A stretch of 64,000 nucleotides of DNA from positions 310,001 to 374,000 of the forward strand of contig NZ_JARRAG010000002.1 in assembly GCF_029589435.1 (NCBI RefSeq), written 5' to 3'. The notes beneath the pieces were generated by a model. That model was not told where the DNA came from. It ran no database searches and saw only the letters and a list, made by a program, of their open reading frames with translations. The DNA is from Paludisphaera mucosa. GTDB lineage: Bacteria > Planctomycetota > Planctomycetia > Isosphaerales > Isosphaeraceae. Below, in pieces: positions 36,241 through 43,551 of this stretch. Numbering within the stretch: the stretch's first letter is position 1; every line of letters begins with the position of its first letter. The translations under genes were made by a program, and so were the position numbers.

Positions 36241-38187
36241 ATGGAATGGCGTGCCGGCTGCCTGCTCCTGGTCGCCTCGTCGCCGCTCCTGGCCGGCGGA
36301 TGCCAGGACGTCTCGATCAGGAAGGTGGGGGGGGCACCCGCCCTCTCCTCGGCGGGCCGCATGGAGCGGATCGGCCGATGGGCGGCCCGCCAGAAGACCG
36401 AAGCCGGTACGCCGCCCCCGCTGCGAGGAGCCGCGCTCGGGCCCGGCGCCGAGGACCTCTCCGACCCCGACCTCCTGCTCGCCCGCGCCGAGCGTAGTTA
36501 TCGGGCCGGCTTCCAGGCCGGACGCGGCGCGAGCGAGATCGACGCCCGCTACCAGGTCGACGCCCTCCGGGACGTCACGTCCGCCATCCGGGGCATGCTC
36601 CCAGGACCCGGCGGTCGGGAGGCGGACCCGAGGCTCGCCAGGGCTCGAGCCTTGCACAGCTCCGCGCAAGAGGAATTCCTGCGGGTCACGAGCGGCCGCT
36701 CGGTCCGGCTCGACGAGGACTGGCGTGCGGGGCTGGAGGAGAAGGGAATCCGCCTGACGATCGCGCGTGATTCGCATTTCCTCTCGCCCGAATCGTTCGA
36801 TCGCTTCTATTTCGACGACGATTTCGCCGTCAAGAACCTCGAGGACCAGCACAAGACCGAAGGCATCGGCGTGCCGCTGATCGCGCTGCGCAGGTTCGAT
36901 CTGAAGAAGCTCGAATCGCGGGAGGGAGAGGAGAAATTCCTCATGCCCCGGCAGGTCTACCCGATGACCGCCGTCCTGAAGCCCGAGCCGACCGCTCCGG
37001 GCGGGGCGTACAACCTCCGGCTGGAACTGCATGATCCGCTCGTCGAGAGCGACGTCGACCTCGGCGACCGGGCGGAACCGCTGGCCGCCGATCTCACCAC
37101 GCCGCTGGTCTATCACTTCGTCCAGAGCCCGCTGCCGATCCTCCAGGAGATCGGACTGCTCGACCCGCAATGGCTGGAGAAGGTGGCCGGCCTCTACATG
37201 CTGCACCCCTACGAGCCGGGCAAGATCCCGGTCGTGCTCGTGCACGGGCTGCGCTCCAGCCCCGCGGCGTGGATGCACGTGATCAACGACCTGCGGGGCG
37301 ACCCGGTCCTCCGGGAGCGATACCAGGTCTGGCTCTTCATGTATCCCACCGGGACGCCGTTCCCCGCCTCCGCGGCCAAGCTCCGCAAGGGGCTGGACGA
37401 ACTCCGCGAAGTCGTCGACCCCGCCCATGCGGACGCCGCGTTCGACCGGGCCGTGCTGATCGGGCACAGCATGGGCGGCCTGATCTCCAAGATGATGATC
37501 GAGCGGAGCGGCGACGAGCTCTGGAAGCTCGTCGGTCGACGGCCCTTCGACGAGCTTAAGGCCGAGGAGGAGCACAAGGCGATGCTGCGGCGGGTGTTCT
37601 TCTTCGAGCCGCACCCCTCGATCGCCAGGGTCGTCTTCATCGCCACTCCCCACCGGGGCAGCGACCTGGGCGACCAGTTCATCGGGCGGCTCGCCGACAG
37701 GTTGATCCGCCTGCCGATCTCGATGCGACTGCTCTACAAGAGCCTGCTCGCCCAGAACGGCGCCGATTTCTTCACGTCCGAGATCCGCGAAGGCGGACTC
37801 CCCTCGAGCATCGACGAGCTCCGGACCGACAACCGGCTGCTCCTGACCCTGGCGGGGCTGCCGCGCAAGCCCGTCCCCGCGCACTCGATCATCGGCCAGA
37901 TCGATCCGAATCTGCCGATCGAATACGGCAGCGACGGCGTGGTCCCCTATTCGAGTTCGCACCTCGACTGGGCCTCGTCCGAACTGGTGGTCGAGGGCGA
38001 CCACGGTTGTCAGGATGAGGCGGAGACGCTCCGGGAGCTACGGCGCATCTTGTATCTTCACCTGGGAAAAGCCTTGCCGGGCGGCGAGCCTGCGGAAGCC
38101 GCGACTACGGAATCCCCCGCCGACCGGCGGGACTCGAACCTGAACTTGCCCAACGCCATCCGGTCTTTGAGAGAGCCGCCCGAATAA
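36241..38187 (+). CDS. Lipase-like alpha/beta hydrolase, predicted lipoprotein
   Basis: A 648-residue protein. The leader MEWRAGCLLLVASSPLLAGGC ends in a lipobox-like LAGGC, so it is probably a membrane-anchored lipoprotein. The hydrolase domain (about 320-620) has VVLVHGLRSSPAAW as the oxyanion strand and nucleophile Ser410 in GHSMGG. ATPHRGSDLGD follows, and a late His in EGDHGCQDE completes the triad. The N-terminal ~300 residues resemble the accessory part of planctomycete lipases but have no named domain. Start has a good AAGGAG site seven bases upstream. Last intact gene of the island; function otherwise unknown. Confidence 0.87.
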   Translation: MEWRAGCLLLVASSPLLAGGCQDVSIRKVGGAPALSSAGRMERIGRWAARQKTEAGTPPPLRGAALGPGAEDLSDPDLLLARAERSYRAGFQAGRGASEIDARYQVDALRDVTSAIRGMLPGPGGREADPRLARARALHSSAQEEFLRVTSGRSVRLDEDWRAGLEEKGIRLTIARDSHFLSPESFDRFYFDDDFAVKNLEDQHKTEGIGVPLIALRRFDLKKLESREGEEKFLMPRQVYPMTAVLKPEPTAPGGAYNLRLELHDPLVESDVDLGDRAEPLAADLTTPLVYHFVQSPLPILQEIGLLDPQWLEKVAGLYMLHPYEPGKIPVVLVHGLRSSPAAWMHVINDLRGDPVLRERYQVWLFMYPTGTPFPASAAKLRKGLDELREVVDPAHADAAFDRAVLIGHSMGGLISKMMIERSGDELWKLVGRRPFDELKAEEEHKAMLRRVFFFEPHPSIARVVFIATPHRGSDLGDQFIGRLADRLIRLPISMRLLYKSLLAQNGADFFTSEIREGGLPSSIDELRTDNRLLLTLAGLPRKPVPAHSIIGQIDPNLPIEYGSDGVVPYSSSHLDWASSELVVEGDHGCQDEAETLRELRRILYLHLGKALPGGEPAEAATTESPADRRDSNLNLPNAIRSLREPPE

Positions 38188-38663
38188 GCCGTCCGGAGAA
38201 CAGTCGACCGGCGAGCGGGGGAGGCGAGAACTCGTGCGGGTTCGTTTCTCGCCGACAGGCCTAACGGACCTGGTTGGCGAAAGCGTTCAGTCCCGATCGC
38301 CGGCCAGGTCGGAAGGATGAAGTTTACGCATCGGGATAGGCCCTCATGCCGTCGGTTTGGGCGGACTTCCTGACGTCGCCCACGATTCCCGGACAGTCTG
38401 CTCGACCAAGCTTTCCCCACATCCCCCAAAGGGCGGCGTCTCAGGCCGAACCACCTGTCGATCCGACAGAAGTTCCGACCATCGCCACGACGACGGAGCG
38501 AATCGCCTCGGGCAGCTGCGGCCAGGCTGCCGTCACTTCTGCAAGATCGACGTCGGGAGCACTTCGACGCGTTTCGGTGGGCAGAAGGTGGGCGACGCTG
38601 GTCGACGATCGCCGTAAACCGCTGGTCGGTTTAGTGTCACCGGAATCGAGTTGATGTAGGTCG
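38188..38663. other. Intergenic stretch with a small ORF relic before the distal repeat
   Basis: About 475 bases. On the minus strand around 38450-38640 the text LPTETRRSAPDVDLAEVTAAWPQLPEAIRSVVVAMV resembles short C-terminal tails that I associate with planctomycete integrase-linked open reading frames. This recognition is weak. No complete gene was found. Confidence 0.35.
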
Positions 38664-38930
38664 ATCCGTTGGTCGTGGGTTCGAGCCCCACCCCGGTCAC
38701 TCGCTCGGGTACCTGCTGAATCCGTACTTACGGACACCCGCCCAACCTGGGCGGTGCGGCCTGACTGATCCGGAAGCCGGTCGTCACCGGATTCCGGAGG
38801 TCTCGCCGTGCCCATCGCCCGCGGCCGAACGACCGCCTACCGCCATCACCGGCCGTCGGGCCAGGCCGTCGTCACCCTCTTGGGCCTCGATTCCCGCCAC
38901 CTGGGACGCCACGGATCCCCCGAAAGCCGT
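38664..38930 (+). repeat. Distal attachment-site repeat with integrase N-terminal relic
   Basis: Right copy of the long direct repeat (see 5361-5624). It starts at the tRNA anticodon stem (38664), contains the T arm and acceptor strand, and continues into the integrase start at 38808. The integrase text is AYRHHRPSGQAVVTLLG, ending after about 42 codons at GSPESR. Relative to the left copy it has one three-base insertion in the coding part. It marks the right end of the island or of a second, mostly deleted element. Confidence 0.85.
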
Positions 38931-38934
38931 GTCC

Positions 38935-39370
38935 TTCGTCGAGCCGGCGGGCCGGGCGAGGTGCTCGCGGCGGACGCCAACACCGGCCGGCTCATGCGCG
39001 AGGCCGCCCGCGTCGCGCCCGGCGCGGGCGACGTCGACGTCCACGTCGTGCAGTCCTGCCCGGGCTACGAGGAGCGCCCGTCGACCCGCCGCCGGACCGG
39101 CCGCCCGTTCGCCCTCGACGAGCCGGCGGACGGCCTCGGCATGCTGCCGAGGGGCCGCGCCGAGGGGGCCATGGACGTGGTGGACCTGAAGATCTCCAAG
39201 CTCGGAGGCCCGACGAAGACGCGCCAGGCGCGCGACCTCTGCGCGGCGACGGGCGTCGTCACGACCCTGGAAGACGGCTGGGGCGAGGTCCGCCACGGCG
39301 GCCGTCGCGCACCTCGCGCACAGCACGCCCGAGGGGTTCCGGTTCACGGCCGGTGCGAAAGGGCCGGGAG
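38935..39370 (+). pseudogene. Enolase-superfamily (mandelate racemase/muconate lactonising type) relic
   Basis: Directly after the integrase relic the frame reads ADANTGRLMREAARVAPGAG, then VDVHVVQSCPGYEE, FALDEPADGL and MDVVDLKISKLGGPTKTRQA. TGVVTTLEDGWG comes next, and after a frameshift AAVAHLAHSTPEGFRFTAG. These match the barrel part of mandelate racemase-like enzymes, including the metal-ligand Asp/Glu positions and the KISKLGG strand. The N-terminal capping domain is missing. It was probably a chromosomal gene cut by the integration, or cargo of a lost element. Confidence 0.75.
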
Positions 39371-39394
39371 GGAGGCGATCGGGCCCGTCCGCCC

Positions 39395-41680
39395 TCAGGT
39401 CGCCCCGCCGGCGAGCTTCGCCGCCTCGGCGTCGATCACGTCGGGCTCGGCGATCTTCGCGATGAGTTGGTCGGTGCTGGCGGGGTCGACGGCCCGGCAG
39501 CACTCGGTCAGCTTCGCGGCCAGCTCGCGCAGGTCGGCCCGCCAGGCGAGGTTGGAAGGGTCGGCGTCGGCCTCGACGTCGAGGGAGCAGGCCCGCTCGA
39601 ACTCGCCGCAGAGCATGACCATGCGCTGGACGTGGCGGAAGATGATCCCCTCCTGTTTCGTCAGGTCCAGGGTCGTCACGAACTTGTTGAAGTCGCCGCC
39701 GAACTCGACCATCTCGCCGACGCACCAGAGCGGGTGCGTGCGGACGTCGGCCACCTCGGGATAGCGGTGGTCGAAGTAGGACCGGAGCTTCTCCGCGAAG
39801 CTGGGGGGCCGCTTCTCCCAATCGTCCTCGTCGTCGTCGTCCTCCTCATCTTCCTCGACCTTGGCGATCATGAGCCCGCGGCGGATCAGCTCGGCGTCGA
39901 TCTTCGAGGCGGCGAGGGCGCCCGACTCCAGCAGCTTGAGCGGGACCCGGAGACGCTTGCGGACCGGCCCGGGCACCTCCAGGGAGCTCTCCATCGCCTG
40001 CAGGCGCTCGTCGGCGTCGGCCTCGGCCAGGAGCTCGGTCAGGAAGGCGCCGTAGAGGGGATGGATGCTCCGGAAGGCCAGCAGCCTCCCCAGCGCATGC
40101 GTCGGCCGGGCGAGGGTCGGCGCGTAGGGCGTCGGGGGCCGGCCGTCCTCGGGCGGGCCCGGCGGCTCGGGGCTCAGGGTCACGAAACCGCCGTCCTGCA
40201 GGGCCAGGAGCATCCGGTCGAGCGCCTTCTCGCCCGCGGCGATCCGCGGGTCGTCCGTCAGCCGCTTGCGGACCACGGCGCGGATGCGCTCGACTTCCGG
40301 CGAGACCTCGAGCAGATAGGCCAGCAGCCGCCAGGGGAGCGGCCCCTTGCTGTAGAGCTTGCCGGGCGGCGCCGCCTGGAGTTGGTTGAAGTGCCCCTCG
40401 ACCCAGTACTGCTCGGTCTCGCGGCGCTTCGGACGCTTCTTCTTGAGGGCCTTCTTCGCCTTCATCAGGCCCGGATCCCGGGTGTCCTCGGGGATGGCGT
40501 CATACTTCGCCTTCCATCTCGCGAGGTCGACGTCGTCGGGATGGGCGAGGGCGTAGACGAAGCCTCGGTCGTCGAACTGAGGTCGGCCGGCCCGGCCGAA
40601 GATCTGGTGGGCGATGCTGGCGCCGATCAGCTTCTTCGCGCCGAAAGGCCCCTTCACCAGCGACGAGAGGACCACCGAGCGAGCCGGGAGGTTGATGCCG
40701 GCCGCCAGGGTCTCGGTGCAGGCGACGACGGGGAGGAGCTTGCGCTGGAAGAGGTCCTCGACGACCAGCCGATACTTCGGCAAGAGCCCGGCGTGGTGGA
40801 CGCCGACCCCCCGGTGGAGCAGTCGCTTGAGCTTGGGGCCGGCCCCCTGGCGCAGGTCCAGCCCGTTGACCCTGTCGTGGAGGTCCTTCTTCTTCTCGTC
40901 GGACAGGTTGAGGTCCTTGCCCATGACGTTCTCGGCGACGCTCCAGCACTCCTCGCGGTCGAAGCAGAAGACCAGGGCGGGCGTCCGGGGGCCTTCCTCG
41001 TCGCCGGCCGCCATCGCGACGAGCTGTTCGTCGAGGAATTTGTCGGGCACCCATTCGTAGGTCAGCGGCACCCGGCGTTCCTTGCCCTCCACCAGGGCGA
41101 TCCTGCGGTCGTGCTGCCTCGCCAGCCAGCCGACGAACTCGGCCGAGTTCCCGACCGTCGCCGAGAGCAGGAGCAGCCGGACGTGCTTGGGGAGCATGCC
41201 GAGCGACAGCTCCCAGACGATCCCGCGGTCGATCTCGGCGAAGTTGTGGAACTCGTCCATGACGCAGGCCGTCACGTCGGAGAAGTCGTCCCGGTTGAGC
41301 AGCCGGTTCAGCAGGATCTCGGCGACGACGACGAGCACCGGGGCGTCGGGGTTCACCTTCCGGCTGCCGGTCACCAGCCCCACGTCCTCGCGGCGGAAGC
41401 CCCACTCGACCGCGCGGTCCTGCATCTCCTGGAACTTCTGCTCGGTCAGCGCGATCAGGGGCGTCGTGTAGTAGGCGACCTTCCCCGTATGGAGCGCCTC
41501 GAAGAGGGCCGCCTCGGCGATCAGGGTCTTGCCCGTGCCCGTCGGCGCGCAGACGAGGACCCCTTGCTCGGACTCGAACCAGGCCGCCAGCGCCGCGTCC
41601 TGGACGGGGTAGGGCTGGTAGGGCAGCTGGTCCACATACCGCACGTAGAGCTCGTCGCGAGTCGGAATCTCCAACGGCAT
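39395..41680 (-). CDS. Ski2-like superfamily II DEAD/DEAH helicase
   Basis: A 761-residue ATP-dependent helicase. Walker A APTGTGKT is at residues 45-52, the DExH-type box reads VMDEFHNF, motif III is LLLSATVGN, and motif VI is HQIFGRAGRPQFDD. The C-terminal half (about 420-760) has a winged-helix/helical region with a charged segment EEDEEDDDDEDDWEK. This order is that of Ski2/Mtr4/HelY-type helicases acting on RNA or structured DNA. The start MPLEIPTRDEL at 41680 has a GGGAG site; an ATG 18 codons upstream lacks one. The gene ends close to the enolase-type relic and belongs to the chromosome flank. Confidence 0.9.
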   Translation of the reverse strand: MPLEIPTRDELYVRYVDQLPYQPYPVQDAALAAWFESEQGVLVCAPTGTGKTLIAEAALFEALHTGKVAYYTTPLIALTEQKFQEMQDRAVEWGFRREDVGLVTGSRKVNPDAPVLVVVAEILLNRLLNRDDFSDVTACVMDEFHNFAEIDRGIVWELSLGMLPKHVRLLLLSATVGNSAEFVGWLARQHDRRIALVEGKERRVPLTYEWVPDKFLDEQLVAMAAGDEEGPRTPALVFCFDREECWSVAENVMGKDLNLSDEKKKDLHDRVNGLDLRQGAGPKLKRLLHRGVGVHHAGLLPKYRLVVEDLFQRKLLPVVACTETLAAGINLPARSVVLSSLVKGPFGAKKLIGASIAHQIFGRAGRPQFDDRGFVYALAHPDDVDLARWKAKYDAIPEDTRDPGLMKAKKALKKKRPKRRETEQYWVEGHFNQLQAAPPGKLYSKGPLPWRLLAYLLEVSPEVERIRAVVRKRLTDDPRIAAGEKALDRMLLALQDGGFVTLSPEPPGPPEDGRPPTPYAPTLARPTHALGRLLAFRSIHPLYGAFLTELLAEADADERLQAMESSLEVPGPVRKRLRVPLKLLESGALAASKIDAELIRRGLMIAKVEEDEEDDDDEDDWEKRPPSFAEKLRSYFDHRYPEVADVRTHPLWCVGEMVEFGGDFNKFVTTLDLTKQEGIIFRHVQRMVMLCGEFERACSLDVEADADPSNLAWRADLRELAAKLTECCRAVDPASTDQLIAKIAEPDVIDAEAAKLAGGAT

Positions 41681-42146
41681 CGGCCGCAATCTCCCGGGCT
41701 GGTCGTCAGGAACTCCGTCGAGACTCTCTCGCATGGGTTGGAATCGAGCCCGCCCATGCGAAACGCCCGGGAGATCCGGATCGGACGCCGAGCCCCGGGT
41801 CGGCCTCTCACGCGAGGCCCCCTCCAGTGTGACCGCCGACGCGCCCGCACGAAACCCGGTCCTCCTCGACGAGACCCGCGAGAAGAGCGATCACGGCGCC
41901 CTCGCCGGGTCCATCGTCGCCTCCGCTCGCTTCGACGTGGGCGACCGCGGCGATTCTGGTGGCCGGGGGGGGAATGATGAAGCGACGCCGATCCTCGCAT
42001 GATGCCTCTCTCAAAGTGGGCGGGAAGGTCGACTTCCCGTCGATCCGCTCCGGGAGGATCGGCGGTGGGCCGCTTGACCCGCCGGGCTCGATGTGATGCA
42101 CTCCGCTCGGGGCACCTCCACGAACAAGCGGTGCGGAAGAAATCTC

Positions 42147-42692
42147 ATGATGCCCGATCGACTCGAACGCCAGGTCGCCGCGCTGATCCTCCTGGTGGCG
42201 ATCACCGCCGGTCACGCCGACGCCGAGGACTGGGGCGCCTACGCGATCGTGCCGGCCAGCTCGACCAACCTGACCCTCGAGGTCGTCGGCGCCCCCGACC
42301 GCTGGCTCCTGGCCGTCGCCGACGCTGGGTCGAAGTGGGCGTACAGCTACCGGATCAACCCCGACGGCTCGCTCGCCGACCGCGAGCGGTACTTCTGGTT
42401 ACATGTCCCCGACTGGGAGGACGACGCGGAGGCCGAGGGCGTCTGTTACGCGAGGGAAGGACAACTCCTGATCGCGACTCGCTTCGGCGTCCAGTCCTGC
42501 GCCGACGACGGGCCGAGCCAGGCCATCATGCCGCTCCCCGGCCGCTCGAGGCCGCTGGGGCTCTGCTTCGGCGGCCGCGACCACGATGTCCTCTACGCCT
42601 TCTGCGGCGACCGGATCTATCGCCGCAGACTCACGGTCCACGGAGTCGGCTCCTTCACCCCGTTCACGCCCGTTCGCGGGACGCCGCTCTGA
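42147..42692 (+). CDS. Exported SMP-30/gluconolactonase-like protein
   Basis: A protein of about 180 residues with a signal-like segment (VAALILLVAITAGHADA) and a short beta-propeller part. WLLAVADAGSKWAYSYRINPDGSL, AEGVCYAREGQLLIATRFGVQ and GRDHDVLYAFCGDRIYRRRL resemble the last blades of SMP-30/gluconolaconase proteins, including the Asn/Asp-rich calcium region. It is much shorter than a full propeller (about 300 residues), so it may be a C-terminal remnant or a domain used in another way. Start uncertain: ATG codons at 42093, 42147 and 42150 are in frame; GGAAGA precedes the latter two. Confidence 0.65.
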   Translation: MMPDRLERQVAALILLVAITAGHADAEDWGAYAIVPASSTNLTLEVVGAPDRWLLAVADAGSKWAYSYRINPDGSLADRERYFWLHVPDWEDDAEAEGVCYAREGQLLIATRFGVQSCADDGPSQAIMPLPGRSRPLGLCFGGRDHDVLYAFCGDRIYRRRLTVHGVGSFTPFTPVRGTPL

Positions 42693-42769
42693 TCGTTCCT
42701 GCGCAGAGCCCTGGGGAGGTTCGGTGCGGGAGGGTCGGGATGCCGCCCAGCCGCCTCCTCGTGGACTGA

Positions 42770-42852
42770 TGGGTGTGGAGGGATTTGAACCCCCTCAGTC
42801 AGGGACACCGCGTTTAGAGCGCGGCCCGGCTCTCCAACTCCGGCGCACACCC
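42770..42852 (-). tRNA. Class II tRNA with CUA (amber) anticodon, tRNA-Tyr-like
   Basis: An 83-base cloverleaf. Acceptor GGGTGTG pairs with CACACCC and the discriminator is A. The D stem is CCGG/CCGG with GG in the loop. Anticodon stem CCGCG/CGCGG encloses loop CTCTAAA, giving anticodon CUA (plus-strand bases 42815-42817). The 13-base variable arm includes GTC-CCT-GAC, and the T arm has loop TTCAAAT. All stems pair well. The anticodon loop equals that of the E. coli supF amber suppressor, and the variable arm and A73 fit tRNA-Tyr. It should therefore read UAG. No CCA is encoded. First to be listed of three class II tRNAs spaced 6 bases apart. Confidence 0.85.
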
Positions 42853-42858
42853 GAAGAG

Positions 42859-42941
42859 CGGAAGCGGCAGGATTCGAACCTGCGGTGGTTGCCCGCACCT
42901 GGACAGCAACCAGGCACGATAAGCCTCTCTGACGCGCTTCC
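42859..42941 (-). tRNA. tRNA-Ser(GCU)-like, unusual D arm
   Basis: An 83-base gene with acceptor GGAAGCG/CGCTTCC, discriminator G, and anticodon stem CCTGG/CCAGG. The loop TTGCTGT gives anticodon GCU (plus-strand bases 42905-42907). The variable arm has 14 bases and the T arm is GCAGG-TTCGAAT-CCTGC. The D arm (TCAGAGAGGCTTATCGTG) hardly pairs and the anticodon loop ends in GT instead of the usual purines. The identity is likely Ser by anticodon, long arm and G73. The odd D arm may mean a decayed gene or an unusual structure. Confidence 0.65.
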
Positions 42942-42947
42942 AAGATG

Positions 42948-43030
42948 CGGAGGGAGAGGGAATCGAACCCCCAAGTCCTTGCGGACGGTAGTTTTCGAGA
43001 CTACTGCCTTACCAGTTAGGCTATCCCTCC
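42948..43030 (-). tRNA. tRNA-Ser(CGA)
   Basis: An 83-base class II tRNA. Acceptor GGAGGGA pairs with TCCCTCC and the discriminator is G. The D stem is GCCT/AGGC with loop AACTGGTA. Anticodon stem GTAGT/ACTAC encloses loop CTCGAAA, giving anticodon CGA (plus-strand bases 42995-42997) for UCG. The variable arm has a clear hairpin GTCC-GCAA-GGAC. The T loop is TTCGATT. All stems are intact. Upstream-most of the three tandem tRNAs on this strand. Confidence 0.88.
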
Positions 43031-43551
43031 GTCTGGCGTGGACGAGACCGGCCGAGCGTCCACCTGCGATAAGGAGGACGATCGGATCGTCTCGGATCCC
43101 GAACGGACGTCTGGGATCGGGGCCGGCGTCCCACCGGCGAATCGGAGCCGTGCATCACGATGACGGCGAGGATCGAGGCGCTCGACAGGGCGAGCAACGT
43201 CGAACCGGCGAGCACGGGCCGTGCGTCAATATGAGGACAGGCGGCCCCGACCGGGATACCGCGAACGCGAACTCACGGATCGCGCCGGGAGCACGAGAGA
43301 GGTGGCGAGTTGTTCGGGATGGGTGTTCATAATCGAACCGCATCATGGCTTGAGAACGAGAGGCCAGTTGCAGGTCTGACGCAGAGGGTGCTCACCAGGT
43401 TCGCAGTTGGACGAGAGCTTTCGGGGGGGCCTCGCCTCGGTGCCTTCCGCCTGGGCGCTCCGGGCTCGATTCGTCCCGTATTCCACCCCGGAGCGGATCA
43501 CGCTCGCCCGTCTCACGGCATCCCGCGAGGATCCGGGAACAGGCCGGACGC
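43031..43551. other. Gene-free stretch beside the tRNA cluster
   Basis: About 520 bases upstream of the tRNAs. A short minus-strand frame (43021-43215) begins MLAGSTLLALSSASILAVIV, which looks like a membrane leader, but it runs into the tRNA and then becomes Arg-rich. I found no convincing gene. The tRNA promoter should lie near 43040-43090. Confidence 0.45.

Larger units (their letters stand above)
5361..38930. mobile_element. Genomic island integrated at tRNA-Lys
   Basis: The island is bounded by direct repeats of about 265 bases: 5361-5624 and 38664-38930. They begin at the 3' side of the tRNA anticodon stem and run into the first ~40 codons of an integrase gene. The intact tRNA is at the left, next to the integrase, and the repeated tRNA fragment is at the right, which is the normal layout of a tyrosine-recombinase island. 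The content is metabolic genes, five or more transposon types, restriction-modification remnants and a toxin locus. Because the right copy also carries integrase sequence, two related elements may have integrated in tandem and later lost parts. Island status is inferred from the repeats and gene content. Confidence 0.75.

Noticed and set aside
38120-38170. tRNA-like T-arm string (complement of CGGGACTCGAACCTG) inside the lipase gene end
   Set aside because: The stem does not pair and no acceptor or anticodon arm is found; chance similarity within the coding sequence.
42770-42852. tRNA-Pyl (pyrrolysine) as identity of the CUA tRNA
   Set aside because: tRNA-Pyl has a very short variable loop and a small D loop; this gene has a 13-base variable arm and a normal D arm, and no pyl genes are nearby.
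43021-43215. Short minus-strand frame with a membrane-leader-like start
   Set aside because: It overlaps the tRNA-Ser(CGA) 5' end, has no ribosome binding site, and becomes Arg-rich.
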